Shown here in pieces: positions 40,320 to 50,195 of a stretch of 64,000 nt of DNA. The notes below the pieces were generated by a model, which saw nothing but the letters and a program-made list of their open reading frames with translations, was not told where the DNA came from and made no database searches. Both the position numbers and the translations under genes were made by a program. The stretch's first letter is position 1, and each line of letters begins with the position of its first letter. Source of the stretch: Kitasatospora sp. SolWspMP-SS2h (GTDB taxonomy: Bacteria > Actinomycetota > Actinomycetes > Streptomycetales > Streptomycetaceae); contig NZ_QLLT01000027.1 of the NCBI RefSeq assembly GCF_003259315.1, positions 1-64,000 on the forward strand, in the 5' to 3' direction.

Positions 40320-40348
40320 CCGCGGCCGCCCGGGAGGGGCGGCCGCGG
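40320..40348 (-). terminator. proS terminator hairpin
   Basis: CCGCGGCCGCC (40320-40330) pairs perfectly with 40338-40348 over a 7-nt loop, immediately beyond the proS stop (40357). A second, weaker GGACCGG/CCGGTCC hairpin overlaps upstream. Confidence 0.75.
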
Positions 40349-40356
40349 CGGGCGGC

Positions 40357-41769
40357 TCAGTACGCGCGGGCGACCAGGGCGAGGTTGCCGGGCTGGTCGT
40401 CGGCGGCCGGCACGGAGCCGTCCTCGGCGATCAGGCAGCGCACCGAAACACCCTGCTCGGCCAACTTGGCCTCGCCCTCGGGGCCGAGGTCGGCCCAGGA
40501 GATCCGGCCCCAGCCGGTGGTGGCGGCCTCGGCGGCCTCCTCGATGGTCTTGACGTCCACGGTGCGGGCCTCGCGGCGCTCGCGGGACTCGCGCAGCAGC
40601 TGCGCCTGGTCCTCCTCCAGGATGCCGGGGACGATCGCGGCCAGGGAGTCGACCGTGACCGGCTCCTTGCCGCCGGCGATCCGGCGCACCAGCATCGCGG
40701 TGCCGGCCTCCAGGTCGCGCGGGCCGACCTCGATCCGCAGCGGGACGCCCTTGAGCTCCCAGTCGACGGCGCGGCGGCCGAACGGGGTGTCGGTGCGGTC
40801 GTCGACGACCACCCGCACGCCCGCCGTCTCCAGCGCGGCGCCGATCTCGCGGACCTTCGCCAGCACCGCGTCGTCGCCCTTGATGGCCAGCACCACGGCC
40901 TGCACGGCGGCCAGCCGCGGCGGGACCCGCAGGCCGTTGTCGTCGCCGTGGGACATGATCAGGCCGCCGACCATGCGGGTGGAGACGCCCCAGGAGGTCT
41001 GCCAGACGTGCTCGCGCTCGGCGCCCTGCAGCTGGTAGGTGGTGTTGAACGCCTTGGCGAAGTTCTGGCCCAGCTCGTGGCTGGTGCCCATCTGCAGCGC
41101 CTTGCCGTCGCCCATCATCCCTTCGAGGGTGAGGGTGTTGATGGCGCCGGCGAAGCGCTCCCTGGCGGTCTTGCGGCCGAGTACCACGTCGATGCCCAGC
41201 ACGTTGGTCATGAAGTCGCCGTAGACGTCGGTGTGGATCAGCGAGGCGTACGCGCGGGCGTCCTCGTAGGTGGCGTGGGCGGTGTGGCCCTCCTGCCAGA
41301 GGAACTCGGTGGTGCGCAGGAAGACGCGCGGGCGCAGCTCCCAGCGGACCACGTTGGCCCACTGGTTGATCAGCAGGGGCAGGTCGCGGTGGCTCTGCAC
41401 CCACTTGGAGAAGTACTCGTTGATGATGGTCTCGGAGGTGGGCCGGACGACGACCGGCTCCTCCAGCTCCTTGCCGCCGCCGTGGGTGACCACCGCGAGC
41501 TCGGGGGCGAAGCCCTCGACGTGCTCGGCCTCCTTGGTCAGGTAGGACTGCGGGATGAACATCGGGAAGTAGGCGTTCTGGGCGCCCGCCTTCTTGATCC
41601 GCGCGTCCATCTCCTGCTGCATCCGCTCCCACAGGCCGTAGCCGTACGGTCGGATGACCATGGTGCCGCGCACCGGACCGTTGTCGGCCAGCTCGGCCTT
41701 GTTGATGAGGTCCTGGTACCAGCGGGGGAAGTCGTCCGCCTGGGGGGTGAGAACGGGTGCCTTAGCCAT
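40357..41769 (-). CDS. proS: Prolyl-tRNA synthetase (archaeal/eukaryote-like type)
   Basis: 470-residue class II synthetase. Motif 2 region FLRTTEFLWQEGHTAHAT and motif 3 region GLRVPPRLAAVQAV are present, with VRPTSETIINEYFSKW and the anticodon-binding DWELKGVPLRIEVGPRDLEA. There is no large editing insertion between motifs 2 and 3, and the C-terminal extension is short: this is the shorter archaeal/eukaryotic-like form rather than the 570-residue E. coli form. ATG 41769 (MAKAPVLTPQADDFP) is used; an upstream in-frame reading is Arg/Gly noise. Confidence 0.95.
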   Translation of the reverse strand: MAKAPVLTPQADDFPRWYQDLINKAELADNGPVRGTMVIRPYGYGLWERMQQEMDARIKKAGAQNAYFPMFIPQSYLTKEAEHVEGFAPELAVVTHGGGKELEEPVVVRPTSETIINEYFSKWVQSHRDLPLLINQWANVVRWELRPRVFLRTTEFLWQEGHTAHATYEDARAYASLIHTDVYGDFMTNVLGIDVVLGRKTARERFAGAINTLTLEGMMGDGKALQMGTSHELGQNFAKAFNTTYQLQGAEREHVWQTSWGVSTRMVGGLIMSHGDDNGLRVPPRLAAVQAVVLAIKGDDAVLAKVREIGAALETAGVRVVVDDRTDTPFGRRAVDWELKGVPLRIEVGPRDLEAGTAMLVRRIAGGKEPVTVDSLAAIVPGILEEDQAQLLRESRERREARTVDVKTIEEAAEAATTGWGRISWADLGPEGEAKLAEQGVSVRCLIAEDGSVPAADDQPGNLALVARAY

Positions 41770-42039
41770 GGGCCGAATGGTACGGAAAACCGGGGCCGGA
41801 CCGTGAATCCGTTTCGTCCCGGCCCGAAAGCCCGCCCCCGCACCGCACCGACCCCCGCCCCGCCCGCGCGCCGCACCGGACCGCGCCCGCGCACACCCCG
41901 GGGCGCACACCAACGGCGCACGGATACCTGCTCGCACCCCTCTGGACGGCGGGGGCCGCCCGCTGTTCGCTGGGAGGGGGGCCGGGGGGCCGGGCTGCGG
42001 GGACCGCAGCTGATTCCGAGGATCGAATGGGAGGCCGCG

Positions 42040-42855
42040 ATGGCTTCAGCGCAGGTGACCGGCAGCACCGTGGACCGGGTCCGGACGGACGGCCCGGCGG
42101 GGAGCGGCGGTCGGGCGCGGGACTGGGCGGAGATCCAGGAGCGCATGCTCGTCCCCCTCTACCAGGACGTTTACCGGCGGTTGGAGGTCGGCGCGGCCAC
42201 CAGTCTGCTGGGTGTCGGCTGCCGGTCCGGGCTGGCGCTGCTGCTCGCCGCCGGGCGCGGCGCGCAGGTCGCGGGGGTGGAGGCGGACGGCGGACTGCGG
42301 GAGCTGGCGGCGGCCCGCGGGTTGCAGGTGGTGCCCGGCGGGGGCCCGGCGGCCCTCGCCCGTTCGGCGCACTCCGTCCCCCGCCCGGCGCACTCCCTGG
42401 TGACGGTTTTCGAGCAGCCGCCGGTGCCTGCGCTGGTCGCCTGGTCGGCCGAGCGCACGCTGCCCGGCGGGCAGCTGGTGGTGGCCGCCTGGGGCCGGCC
42501 GGAGCGCTGCGAGAGCGCCGCCGTGCTGGAGGTGGCCCGACGGTACGCCCCGCTCGACGCGCCGGACCCGTTCGCCGCATCCGGCCCGGGCGCCCTGGAG
42601 TCGCTGCTGGCGGCGGCGGGGGCGCGCCCGTCCGGGGGCGGCCGGGCGGCCTGCCCGTTCGCCTACGCGGGTCTGGACTCGGCGGTCCGCGGCCTGCTCT
42701 CCACCGGCCTGTTCGAGCGGGCCGAGGCGGCCGCGGGGACGGCGCTGGTGGTCAAGGAGCTGGAGGAGGCGCTGCGGCCGTACCTGCGCCCGGACGGTTC
42801 GGTGCGGATGGCGAACGAGTTCCGCTGGGCGGTGGGGACGCGGCCCCGCCGCTGA
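42040..42855 (+). CDS. SAM-dependent methyltransferase-like protein
   Basis: 271 residues. ATG 42040 has GGGAGG 6 bases upstream. A class I methyltransferase fold is suggested by motif I LLGVGCRSGLALLLAAGRGA with a following acidic residue (VAGVEADGG), a later strand LPGGQLVVAAWG, and a C-terminal stretch EEALRPYLRPDGSVRMANEF reminiscent of UbiE-type proteins. The motif is weak (GVGCRSG rather than GxGxG). Plus-strand, convergent with ftsH and divergent from proS. Substrate unknown; possibly non-catalytic. Confidence 0.75.
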   Translation: MASAQVTGSTVDRVRTDGPAGSGGRARDWAEIQERMLVPLYQDVYRRLEVGAATSLLGVGCRSGLALLLAAGRGAQVAGVEADGGLRELAAARGLQVVPGGGPAALARSAHSVPRPAHSLVTVFEQPPVPALVAWSAERTLPGGQLVVAAWGRPERCESAAVLEVARRYAPLDAPDPFAASGPGALESLLAAAGARPSGGGRAACPFAYAGLDSAVRGLLSTGLFERAEAAAGTALVVKELEEALRPYLRPDGSVRMANEFRWAVGTRPRR

Positions 42856-42873
42856 GCGGCCGGCCCGGAGGAC

Positions 42874-43004
42874 GGCACGGAGGAACGGCACGGAGGGACC
42901 GCGCGAAGGGAACGCGCGAAGGGAACGCGCGAAGGGAACGCGCGAAGGGAACGCGCGAAGGAACGGCACGGAGGAACGGCACGGAGGAACGGCACGGAGG
43001 GAAC
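42874..43004. repeat. Two-flavour 13-bp minisatellite downstream of ftsH
   Basis: Near-perfect 13-bp units. Type A GGCACGGAGGAAC lies at 42874-42886 (with variant 42887-42900), 42965-42977 and 42978-42990 (with variant 42991-43004). Type B GCGCGAAGGGAAC lies at 42901-42913, 42914-42926, 42927-42939 and 42940-42952, with a shortened copy 42953-42964. The order is A-A'-B-B-B-B-B'-A-A-A'. Thirteen is not a multiple of three and the array sits just beyond the ftsH stop, so it is non-coding. Confidence 0.92.
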
Positions 43005-43012
43005 GCGCGGGG

Positions 43013-44917
<1,905 letters not shown>

Positions 44918-45003
44918 CCGTCGGACGATACGGACCCCGTGCCCGCCGGACGGCGCGCAACGCCGCGCCCCGCCCCGGTCGGCGCACCGGCCGGCCGGCC
45001 CGG

Positions 45004-45540
45004 TCAGCGCACCGGTGTCGGCCACTCCTCCGCGGTCAGCGCGAAGCGCTCGTGGTCGCGCCAGGCGTCCTGGAGGAACAGCATCCGCGGCGTGAGCCCC
45101 TCGTGCCGGAAGCCCAGCCGGCGGGCCAGCGCGATCGACCGCTCGTTGTCCGGCTGGACGTTGATCTCCAGCCGGTGCAGTCCGAGCCCGCCGCGCTCCG
45201 GCCGCGTGAAGCAGCGCTCCACCACCAGCCGCATGCCCTCCGACATCCGGCCGGTCCCGACGAACGGCTCGTACGAGTCGTAGCCCAGCACCGCGTTGCA
45301 GAACCGCGCCATCACGATGTTGGCCACGTTGCACTTGCCGACCAGGCCGCCGGTCGCGGTGTCGACGATCATGAACGTCCGCAGGCCCGCGCCCTGACGG
45401 CTCAGCAGGTCCGGCATGCCGTCCGGCTCCACCGGGTTCCACCGCCCGATGTGCGCGGCGGAGCGCCGCACCGCCTCGGCGTAGGGGACGACGTCATCGG
45501 GGCGGGGGGCTCGGATCGTCACGCGCATACGGGACATCAT
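45004..45540 (-). CDS. GNAT (RimJ/RimL-type) N-acetyltransferase
   Basis: 178 residues. The GNAT fold is seen in VTIRAPRPDDVVPYAEAVRR, FMIVDTATGGLVGKCNVANI, GYDSYEPFVGTGRMSEGMRL (acetyl-CoA loop) and LHRLEINVQPDNERSIALAR, then RLGFRHEG. This subfamily acetylates N-termini of ribosomal proteins or small amines; the substrate is unknown. Three Met codons (45540, 45537, 45528) could start it; the family alignment favours MRVTIRAP at 45528. Same strand as ffh upstream and ftsH downstream, but with separate spacing. Confidence 0.85.
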   Translation of the reverse strand: MMSRMRVTIRAPRPDDVVPYAEAVRRSAAHIGRWNPVEPDGMPDLLSRQGAGLRTFMIVDTATGGLVGKCNVANIVMARFCNAVLGYDSYEPFVGTGRMSEGMRLVVERCFTRPERGGLGLHRLEINVQPDNERSIALARRLGFRHEGLTPRMLFLQDAWRDHERFALTAEEWPTPVR

Positions 45541-45588
45541 CGCGCACCCGCGCGCGGAAGCACGGGCACGGGTGGCGGATGCACGGGC

Positions 45589-45632
45589 GGCACGGACCGG
45601 GGGCGCGGTTCCCCGCGCCCCCGGTCCGTGCC
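45589..45632. terminator. 20-bp perfect hairpin terminator of ffh
   Basis: GGCACGGACCGGGGGCGCGG (45589-45608) pairs perfectly with 45613-45632 over a TTCC loop, 11 bases past the ffh stop. Confidence 0.88.
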
Positions 45633-45642
45633 GCCCCGCCGC

Positions 45643-47202
45643 CTACAGCAGGTCCTTGAACTCCTTGGGGAGCTGGAAGTCCGCCGGCCCCTGGCCCGGC
45701 TGGACGCCGAACGCGCCGCCGGACTGGGCGCCCTGGCCCGGCCCGAGGGCCTTGCGCTCGGCGGCCGCGGCCTCCTCCTGGGCCCGCTTGAGCGGGTTGC
45801 CGCTCTTGCGCTTGCCCTTGGCGACCGGGGCCTTCTTGCCGGAGCGCTTGCCGCCGCCGCCCATCCCGGGGATGCCCGGCATGCCGGGGATGCCCTTGCC
45901 GGAGGCCATCGCGGACATCATCTTGCGGGCCTCGAAGAACCGCTCGACCAGGCCGGAGACCTCGCCGACCTGGACGCCGGAGCCCTTGGCGATGCGCAGC
46001 CGGCGCGAGCCGTTGATCAGCTTCGGGTCGGCCCGCTCGGCCGGGGTCATCGACTTGATGATCGCGCCGACCCGGTTGACGTCCTTGTCGTCCAGGTTGT
46101 TGATCTGGTCGCGGATCTGGCCCATGCCGGGGAGCATGCCGAGCAGCTTGGAGATCGAGCCCATCTTCTGGACCTGCTCCAGCTGCGACAGGAAGTCGTC
46201 GAGCGTGAAGTCCTTGCCGCCGCCCTGGAGCTTGGCGGCCATCTTCTCGGCCTCGGCCTGGGAGAAGGTCTGCTCGGCCTTCTCGATCAGCGAGAGGACG
46301 TCGCCCATGCCGAGGATGCGCGAGGCCATCCGGTCGGGGTGGAAGGCGTCGAAGTCGTCGACCTTCTCGCCGTTGGAGGCGAACATGATCTGACGGCCGG
46401 TCACGTGGGCGACCGAGAGCGCGGCGCCGCCGCGGGCGTCGCCGTCGAGCTTGGAGAGCACGACGCCGGTGAAGTCCACGCCCTCCAGGAAGGCCTGGGC
46501 GGTGGTGACCGCGTCCTGGCCGACCATGGCGTCGACCACGAACAGGACCTCGTCCGGGTCGATCGCGGCGCGGATGTCGGCGGCCTGCTGCATCAGTTCG
46601 GCGTCGATGCCGAGGCGGCCGGCGGTGTCGACGATGACGACGTCGTACTGCTTCTGCTTGGCGTACTCGACGGAGTCGCGGGCGACCTGCACCGGGTCGC
46701 CGACGCCGTTGCCGGGCTGCGGGCCGTAGAAGGCGACGCCGGCCCGCTCCGCGACGACGCCGAGCTGGGTGACGGCGTTGGGGCGCTGGAGGTCGCAGGC
46801 GACCAGCAGCGGGGTGTGCTTCTGGGTCTTGAGCCAGTGGCCGAGCTTTCCGGCCAGCGTGGTCTTGCCGGCGCCCTGGAGGCCGGCCAGCATGATCACG
46901 GTCGGGCCGGTCTTGGCGTAGCGCAGGCGGCGGGTCTCGCCGCCGAGGATGCTGATCAGCTCCTCGTTGACGATCTTGATGATCTGCTGGGCGGGGTTCA
47001 GCGCGCCGGAGACCTCGGAGCCGAGGGCCCGGTCCTTGACCTGCTTGATGAAGGCGCGGACCACGGGGAGCGCGACGTCCGCCTCCAGCAGGGCGATCCG
47101 GATCTCGCGCGCGGTGGCGTCGATGTCCGCCTCGCTGAGACGGCCCTTGCCCCGGAGGTTCTTGAACGTCGCTGCGAGGCGGTCGGAGAGAGTGTCGAAC
47201 AC
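45643..47202 (-). CDS. ffh: Signal recognition particle protein Ffh
   Basis: 519 residues. N domain 1-90, G domain with Walker A GLQGAGKTT (107-115), and the SRP GTPase motifs RPNAVTQLGVV, VIVDTAGRLGID, LSKLDGDARGG. Methionine-rich M domain from about 300 (MGSISKLLGMLPGMGQIR, RRLRIAKGSGVQVGEVSGL). A long C-terminal tail (RKSGNPLKRAQEEAAAAERK ... GGAFGVQPG) extends it beyond the usual 450-500. Start GTG 47202. Works with FtsY (54457-55743) to deliver ribosomes to the translocon. Confidence 0.96.
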   Translation of the reverse strand: MFDTLSDRLAATFKNLRGKGRLSEADIDATAREIRIALLEADVALPVVRAFIKQVKDRALGSEVSGALNPAQQIIKIVNEELISILGGETRRLRYAKTGPTVIMLAGLQGAGKTTLAGKLGHWLKTQKHTPLLVACDLQRPNAVTQLGVVAERAGVAFYGPQPGNGVGDPVQVARDSVEYAKQKQYDVVIVDTAGRLGIDAELMQQAADIRAAIDPDEVLFVVDAMVGQDAVTTAQAFLEGVDFTGVVLSKLDGDARGGAALSVAHVTGRQIMFASNGEKVDDFDAFHPDRMASRILGMGDVLSLIEKAEQTFSQAEAEKMAAKLQGGGKDFTLDDFLSQLEQVQKMGSISKLLGMLPGMGQIRDQINNLDDKDVNRVGAIIKSMTPAERADPKLINGSRRLRIAKGSGVQVGEVSGLVERFFEARKMMSAMASGKGIPGMPGIPGMGGGGKRSGKKAPVAKGKRKSGNPLKRAQEEAAAAERKALGPGQGAQSGGAFGVQPGQGPADFQLPKEFKDLL

Positions 47203-47304
47203 GTCGGTCGCGGGTCCCTTGCGGCATCGAGTACGGGTACTGTCGTCGCCCCAAGGGTAGCCGTACCCCCGGCGGGCGGTCTGCGCCCCTGCGCGAACCG
47301 CGGG

Positions 47305-49737
47305 TCAGGGGGTCTCCAGGGCGGCCCTGACCACCCGCGCGACCTCGTGCGCGCGCTCCCGCTCCAGCGGCCGGCCGTCCGGCGAGGTGAGGTAGAAGGC
47401 GTCGACGGCCTCCGCGCCGAGGGTGGAGACGTGCGCGGTGCGCACCCGGACGCCGGCCACGTCCAGCGCCCGGCCGATCCGGTGCAGCAGGCCGGGGGCG
47501 TCGTGCGCGCGGACCTCCAGCACGGTGGCGGACCGCGAGGCGGCGTGCGGGGCGACGGTGACCACCGGCGGCGGGGTGCTGATGCCGCGGCGGCGCGGCG
47601 CGGCGGCGTCGCGTTCGGCGAGCTTGCGGGCGACGTCGAGCGAGCCGTCGAGGGCGCGGCGCAGGTCGGCCCGGAGCCGGGCGGCCTCGGGCAGGTCGCC
47701 GTACTCGGCGGCGACCGTCCAGGACAGCAGCAGGACGGGCCCGGCGCCGACCGGGTCGAGTTCGCGCAGGCCGGCCTTGCGGACGGTGAGGCGGTGCACG
47801 GCGAGCACCCCGGCGACGGTGCCGAGCAGGCCGGGGCGGTCGGGGAGGGCCAGGGTGAGTTCGACGCCCATCGGCTCGGTGCCCTGCTCCCCCGCCGGTT
47901 CGGGGTGGGCGGCCAGGGTGAGCGCGGGCCCGCCGGTGCGGGCGGCCTCGACGGCCAGGCGCTCCTGGTCGGCGGTGACCTCGGGGTCGGCGGCGGGCGG
48001 GCTGGTGTCGCCGGCCAGCCGGGCGGCGGTGCGCTCGACCAGCGCGGTGACCAGCGAGGCGCGCCAGCTCGACCAGGCGGCCGGGCCGGTGGCGGTGGCG
48101 TCGGCCTCGGTGAGGGCGTGCAGCAGTTCCAGGTGGGTCTGGGTGCCGACGGTCTTGGCGATCAGGTCGGCGGTGGCGGGGTCGTCGGGGTCGCGGCGGG
48201 TGGCGGTGTCGACCAGCGTGAGGTGGTGGCGCACCAGCAGCGCGAGGGTGTCGGTGTCCTGCCGGTCGAAGCCCATCCGGACGGCGACGTCGCGGACGAT
48301 CACCTCGCCGGCCTCGGAGTGGTCGCCGGGCCAGCCCTTGCCGAGATCGTGCAGCAGGGCGGCGACCAGCAGCAGGTCGGGGCGGGCGGTGCGGCGGGTC
48401 ATCGCGGCGGCCCGGACGGCGGTCTCGATCAGGTGCCGGTCGACGGTCCAGCGGTGCACGGCGTTGCGCTGCGGGCGGCAGCGGACCCGCTCCCAGTCCG
48501 GCAGCATCCGGCTGATCAGCCCCTCGGCCTCCAGCGCCTCCCAGACCGGCAGGCAGGCCTCGCCCGCGCCGAGCAGGGTGACCAGCTGGGCGCGGGCCTC
48601 GTCGGGCCAGGGCACCGGCAGCGGCCCGGTCTCGGCGGCCAGTCGGCGGACGGTGGCGTAGCCGACGGTGAGCCCGGCCTGGGCGGCCGCGGCGGCGGCC
48701 CGCAGCGGCAGCACCGGGTCGGCGGCGGGCCGGGCGGCGTGGGCCAGCACCGCCTCGCCGTCCTGTTCGACCACGCCCTCGGCGAGCGGGCGGCGCTCGG
48801 GCGCGTCGGGGCCGACCGGGGCCCGCCGGGCGCCGTTGAACGGGAAGCCGAACCGGGCGGCGCGGCGGGCCGGGCGGCGGCGCTCGGCCAGCACCCGGTC
48901 GACCGAGCGCCAGGTGACGTCGGAGGCGTACGCGACGGTGCGGGCCGCCTGGTAGACCTGCCGCAGCAGGGTGTCGGCGTCGAGCACGCCGAGTCGTTCG
49001 GCGACCTGGTCCTGGTCCTGGAGGGAGAGCCGTTCGGTGGCCCGCCCGGTGGTCAGGTGCAGCGCGTCGCGGACGTCGGCCAGGGTGCGGGCGGCGGCGT
49101 CCAGGCCGTCGCGGGGGGCGTCGGCGAGCCAGGTCGCGGCGACCGCGTTCAGCGCGACCAGGTCGCGCAGGCCGCCGCGGGCCTCCTTGAGGTCGGGTTC
49201 GAGCAGGAAGGACAGCTCGCCGTGGCGCTCGGCCCGGGCCCGGCCGAGCTCCTGGAGCTCGGGGAGCCGTTCGGGGGCGGCGGCGCGCCAGTCGGCCAGG
49301 ACGGCGGAGCGCAGGTCGGCGGTGAGCTGCGGGTCGCCGGCCAGGTGGCGGGCGTCGAGCAGGCCGAGCTGGGCCTTGAGGTCCTCGGCGGCGACCTTGC
49401 GGGCCTCGCCGGGGGTGCGGACGGCGTGGTCGAGGGCGACACCGCTGTCCCAGACCGGGTACCAGATCCGTTCGGCCAGGTCGGCGGCGAGCGGGCCCTC
49501 GTGCAGCAGCAGCAGGTCCAGGTCGCTGCGCGGGGAGAGTTCGGCCCGGCCGTAGCCGCCGACGGCGACCAGCGCGGTGCGGGCGGGGGCGCCGGCGGCC
49601 CGGTAGAGGGCGGCCAGCCAGTCGTCGGTGAGCCGGGCCAGGGCGGCGCGCCGGCGCGGGCCGGTGGTGTCGGGGTCGGCCAGCAGGCGGGCGCGCTCGG
49701 CGGGGTAGCCGTACTCGGCGGGGTCGGTGCTGCTCAC
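47305..49737 (-). CDS. glnD: PII-protein nucleotidylyltransferase GlnD
   Basis: 810 residues. Nucleotidyltransferase motif VGGYGRAELSPRSDLDLLLL (60-80), HD phosphohydrolase domain with LLVAALLHDLGKGWPGDHSE, and two C-terminal ACT domains (VELTLALPDRPGLLGTVAGV and VLEVRAHDAPGLLHRIGRAL) that sense glutamine. In E. coli it uridylylates PII; in actinobacteria the homologue adenylylates GlnK at Tyr51. Third gene of amtB-glnK-glnD. Start GTG 49737. Somewhat shorter than E. coli GlnD (890). Confidence 0.96.
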   Translation of the reverse strand: MSSTDPAEYGYPAERARLLADPDTTGPRRRAALARLTDDWLAALYRAAGAPARTALVAVGGYGRAELSPRSDLDLLLLHEGPLAADLAERIWYPVWDSGVALDHAVRTPGEARKVAAEDLKAQLGLLDARHLAGDPQLTADLRSAVLADWRAAAPERLPELQELGRARAERHGELSFLLEPDLKEARGGLRDLVALNAVAATWLADAPRDGLDAAARTLADVRDALHLTTGRATERLSLQDQDQVAERLGVLDADTLLRQVYQAARTVAYASDVTWRSVDRVLAERRRPARRAARFGFPFNGARRAPVGPDAPERRPLAEGVVEQDGEAVLAHAARPAADPVLPLRAAAAAAQAGLTVGYATVRRLAAETGPLPVPWPDEARAQLVTLLGAGEACLPVWEALEAEGLISRMLPDWERVRCRPQRNAVHRWTVDRHLIETAVRAAAMTRRTARPDLLLVAALLHDLGKGWPGDHSEAGEVIVRDVAVRMGFDRQDTDTLALLVRHHLTLVDTATRRDPDDPATADLIAKTVGTQTHLELLHALTEADATATGPAAWSSWRASLVTALVERTAARLAGDTSPPAADPEVTADQERLAVEAARTGGPALTLAAHPEPAGEQGTEPMGVELTLALPDRPGLLGTVAGVLAVHRLTVRKAGLRELDPVGAGPVLLLSWTVAAEYGDLPEAARLRADLRRALDGSLDVARKLAERDAAAPRRRGISTPPPVVTVAPHAASRSATVLEVRAHDAPGLLHRIGRALDVAGVRVRTAHVSTLGAEAVDAFYLTSPDGRPLERERAHEVARVVRAALETP

Positions 49738-49775
49738 GTCTGCTCCCGGTGCGTGCGGGTGCCGGATACGCCTTC

Positions 49776-49804
49776 GGCGGACCTGCCACGGGGGCAGGTC
49801 CGCC
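49776..49804 (-). terminator. Hairpin in glnK-glnD spacer
   Basis: GGCGGACCTGCC (49776-49787) pairs with 49793-49804 over a 5-nt loop in the 119-bp spacer between glnK and glnD. It probably partially terminates the amtB-glnK transcript so that glnD is expressed less. Confidence 0.65.
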
Positions 49805-49856
49805 AGGAGGGTTTCAGCGGTGGATCAGGGTGGATCGGAGGACGGGCGGGCGGGGG

Positions 49857-50195
49857 TCAGAGGGCGTCGGGGCCTCGTTCGCCGGTGCGGACCCGGACGG
49901 TGGTCTCGACCGGGACCGACCAGACCTTGCCGTCGCCGATCTTCCCGGTGCGGGCGGCCTTGACGACCACGTCGACCAGCTGCTCGGCGTCCTCGTCCTC
50001 GACCAGTATCTCGATCCGGACCTTCGGGACCAGGTCGACGGTGTACTCGGCGCCGCGGTAGACCTCGGTGTGGCCGCGCTGCCGGCCGTACCCGCTGGCC
50101 TCGGTGACGGTCAGGCCGTGCACCCCGAAGGCCTGCAGGGCGTCCTTGACCTCGTCCAGGCGGTGCGGCTTGATGACGGCGGTGATGAGCTTCAT
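49857..50195 (-). CDS. glnK: Nitrogen regulatory protein PII (GlnK)
   Basis: 112 residues. A PII protein: MKLITAVIKPHRLDEVKDAL, the T-loop GRQRGHTEVYRGAEYTVDL with Tyr51 in RGAEY, and the C-terminal nucleotide-binding DGKVWSVPVETTVRVRTGER. It senses ATP/ADP and 2-oxoglutarate and regulates AmtB. Start ATG overlaps the end of amtB by 4 bases, so it is translationally coupled. Adenylylated by GlnD in relatives. Expression is expected to follow amtB under GlnR control. Confidence 0.97.
   Translation of the reverse strand: MKLITAVIKPHRLDEVKDALQAFGVHGLTVTEASGYGRQRGHTEVYRGAEYTVDLVPKVRIEILVEDEDAEQLVDVVVKAARTGKIGDGKVWSVPVETTVRVRTGERGPDAL

Noticed and set aside
40219..42855. An 878-codon plus-strand frame covering proS and the methyltransferase-like gene.
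   Set aside because: Only its last 271 codons (from 42040) form a protein with a Shine-Dalgarno and a family-like pattern; the rest is antisense of proS.
42874..43004. The 13-bp repeat array considered as a CRISPR.
   Set aside because: Units are head-to-tail without unique spacers and no cas gene lies nearby; it is a minisatellite.
45052..50061. A 1669-codon plus-strand frame across the GNAT, ffh, glnD and glnK genes.
   Set aside because: Antisense artefact of four well-supported minus-strand genes, with composition dominated by Gly, Val and Asp.
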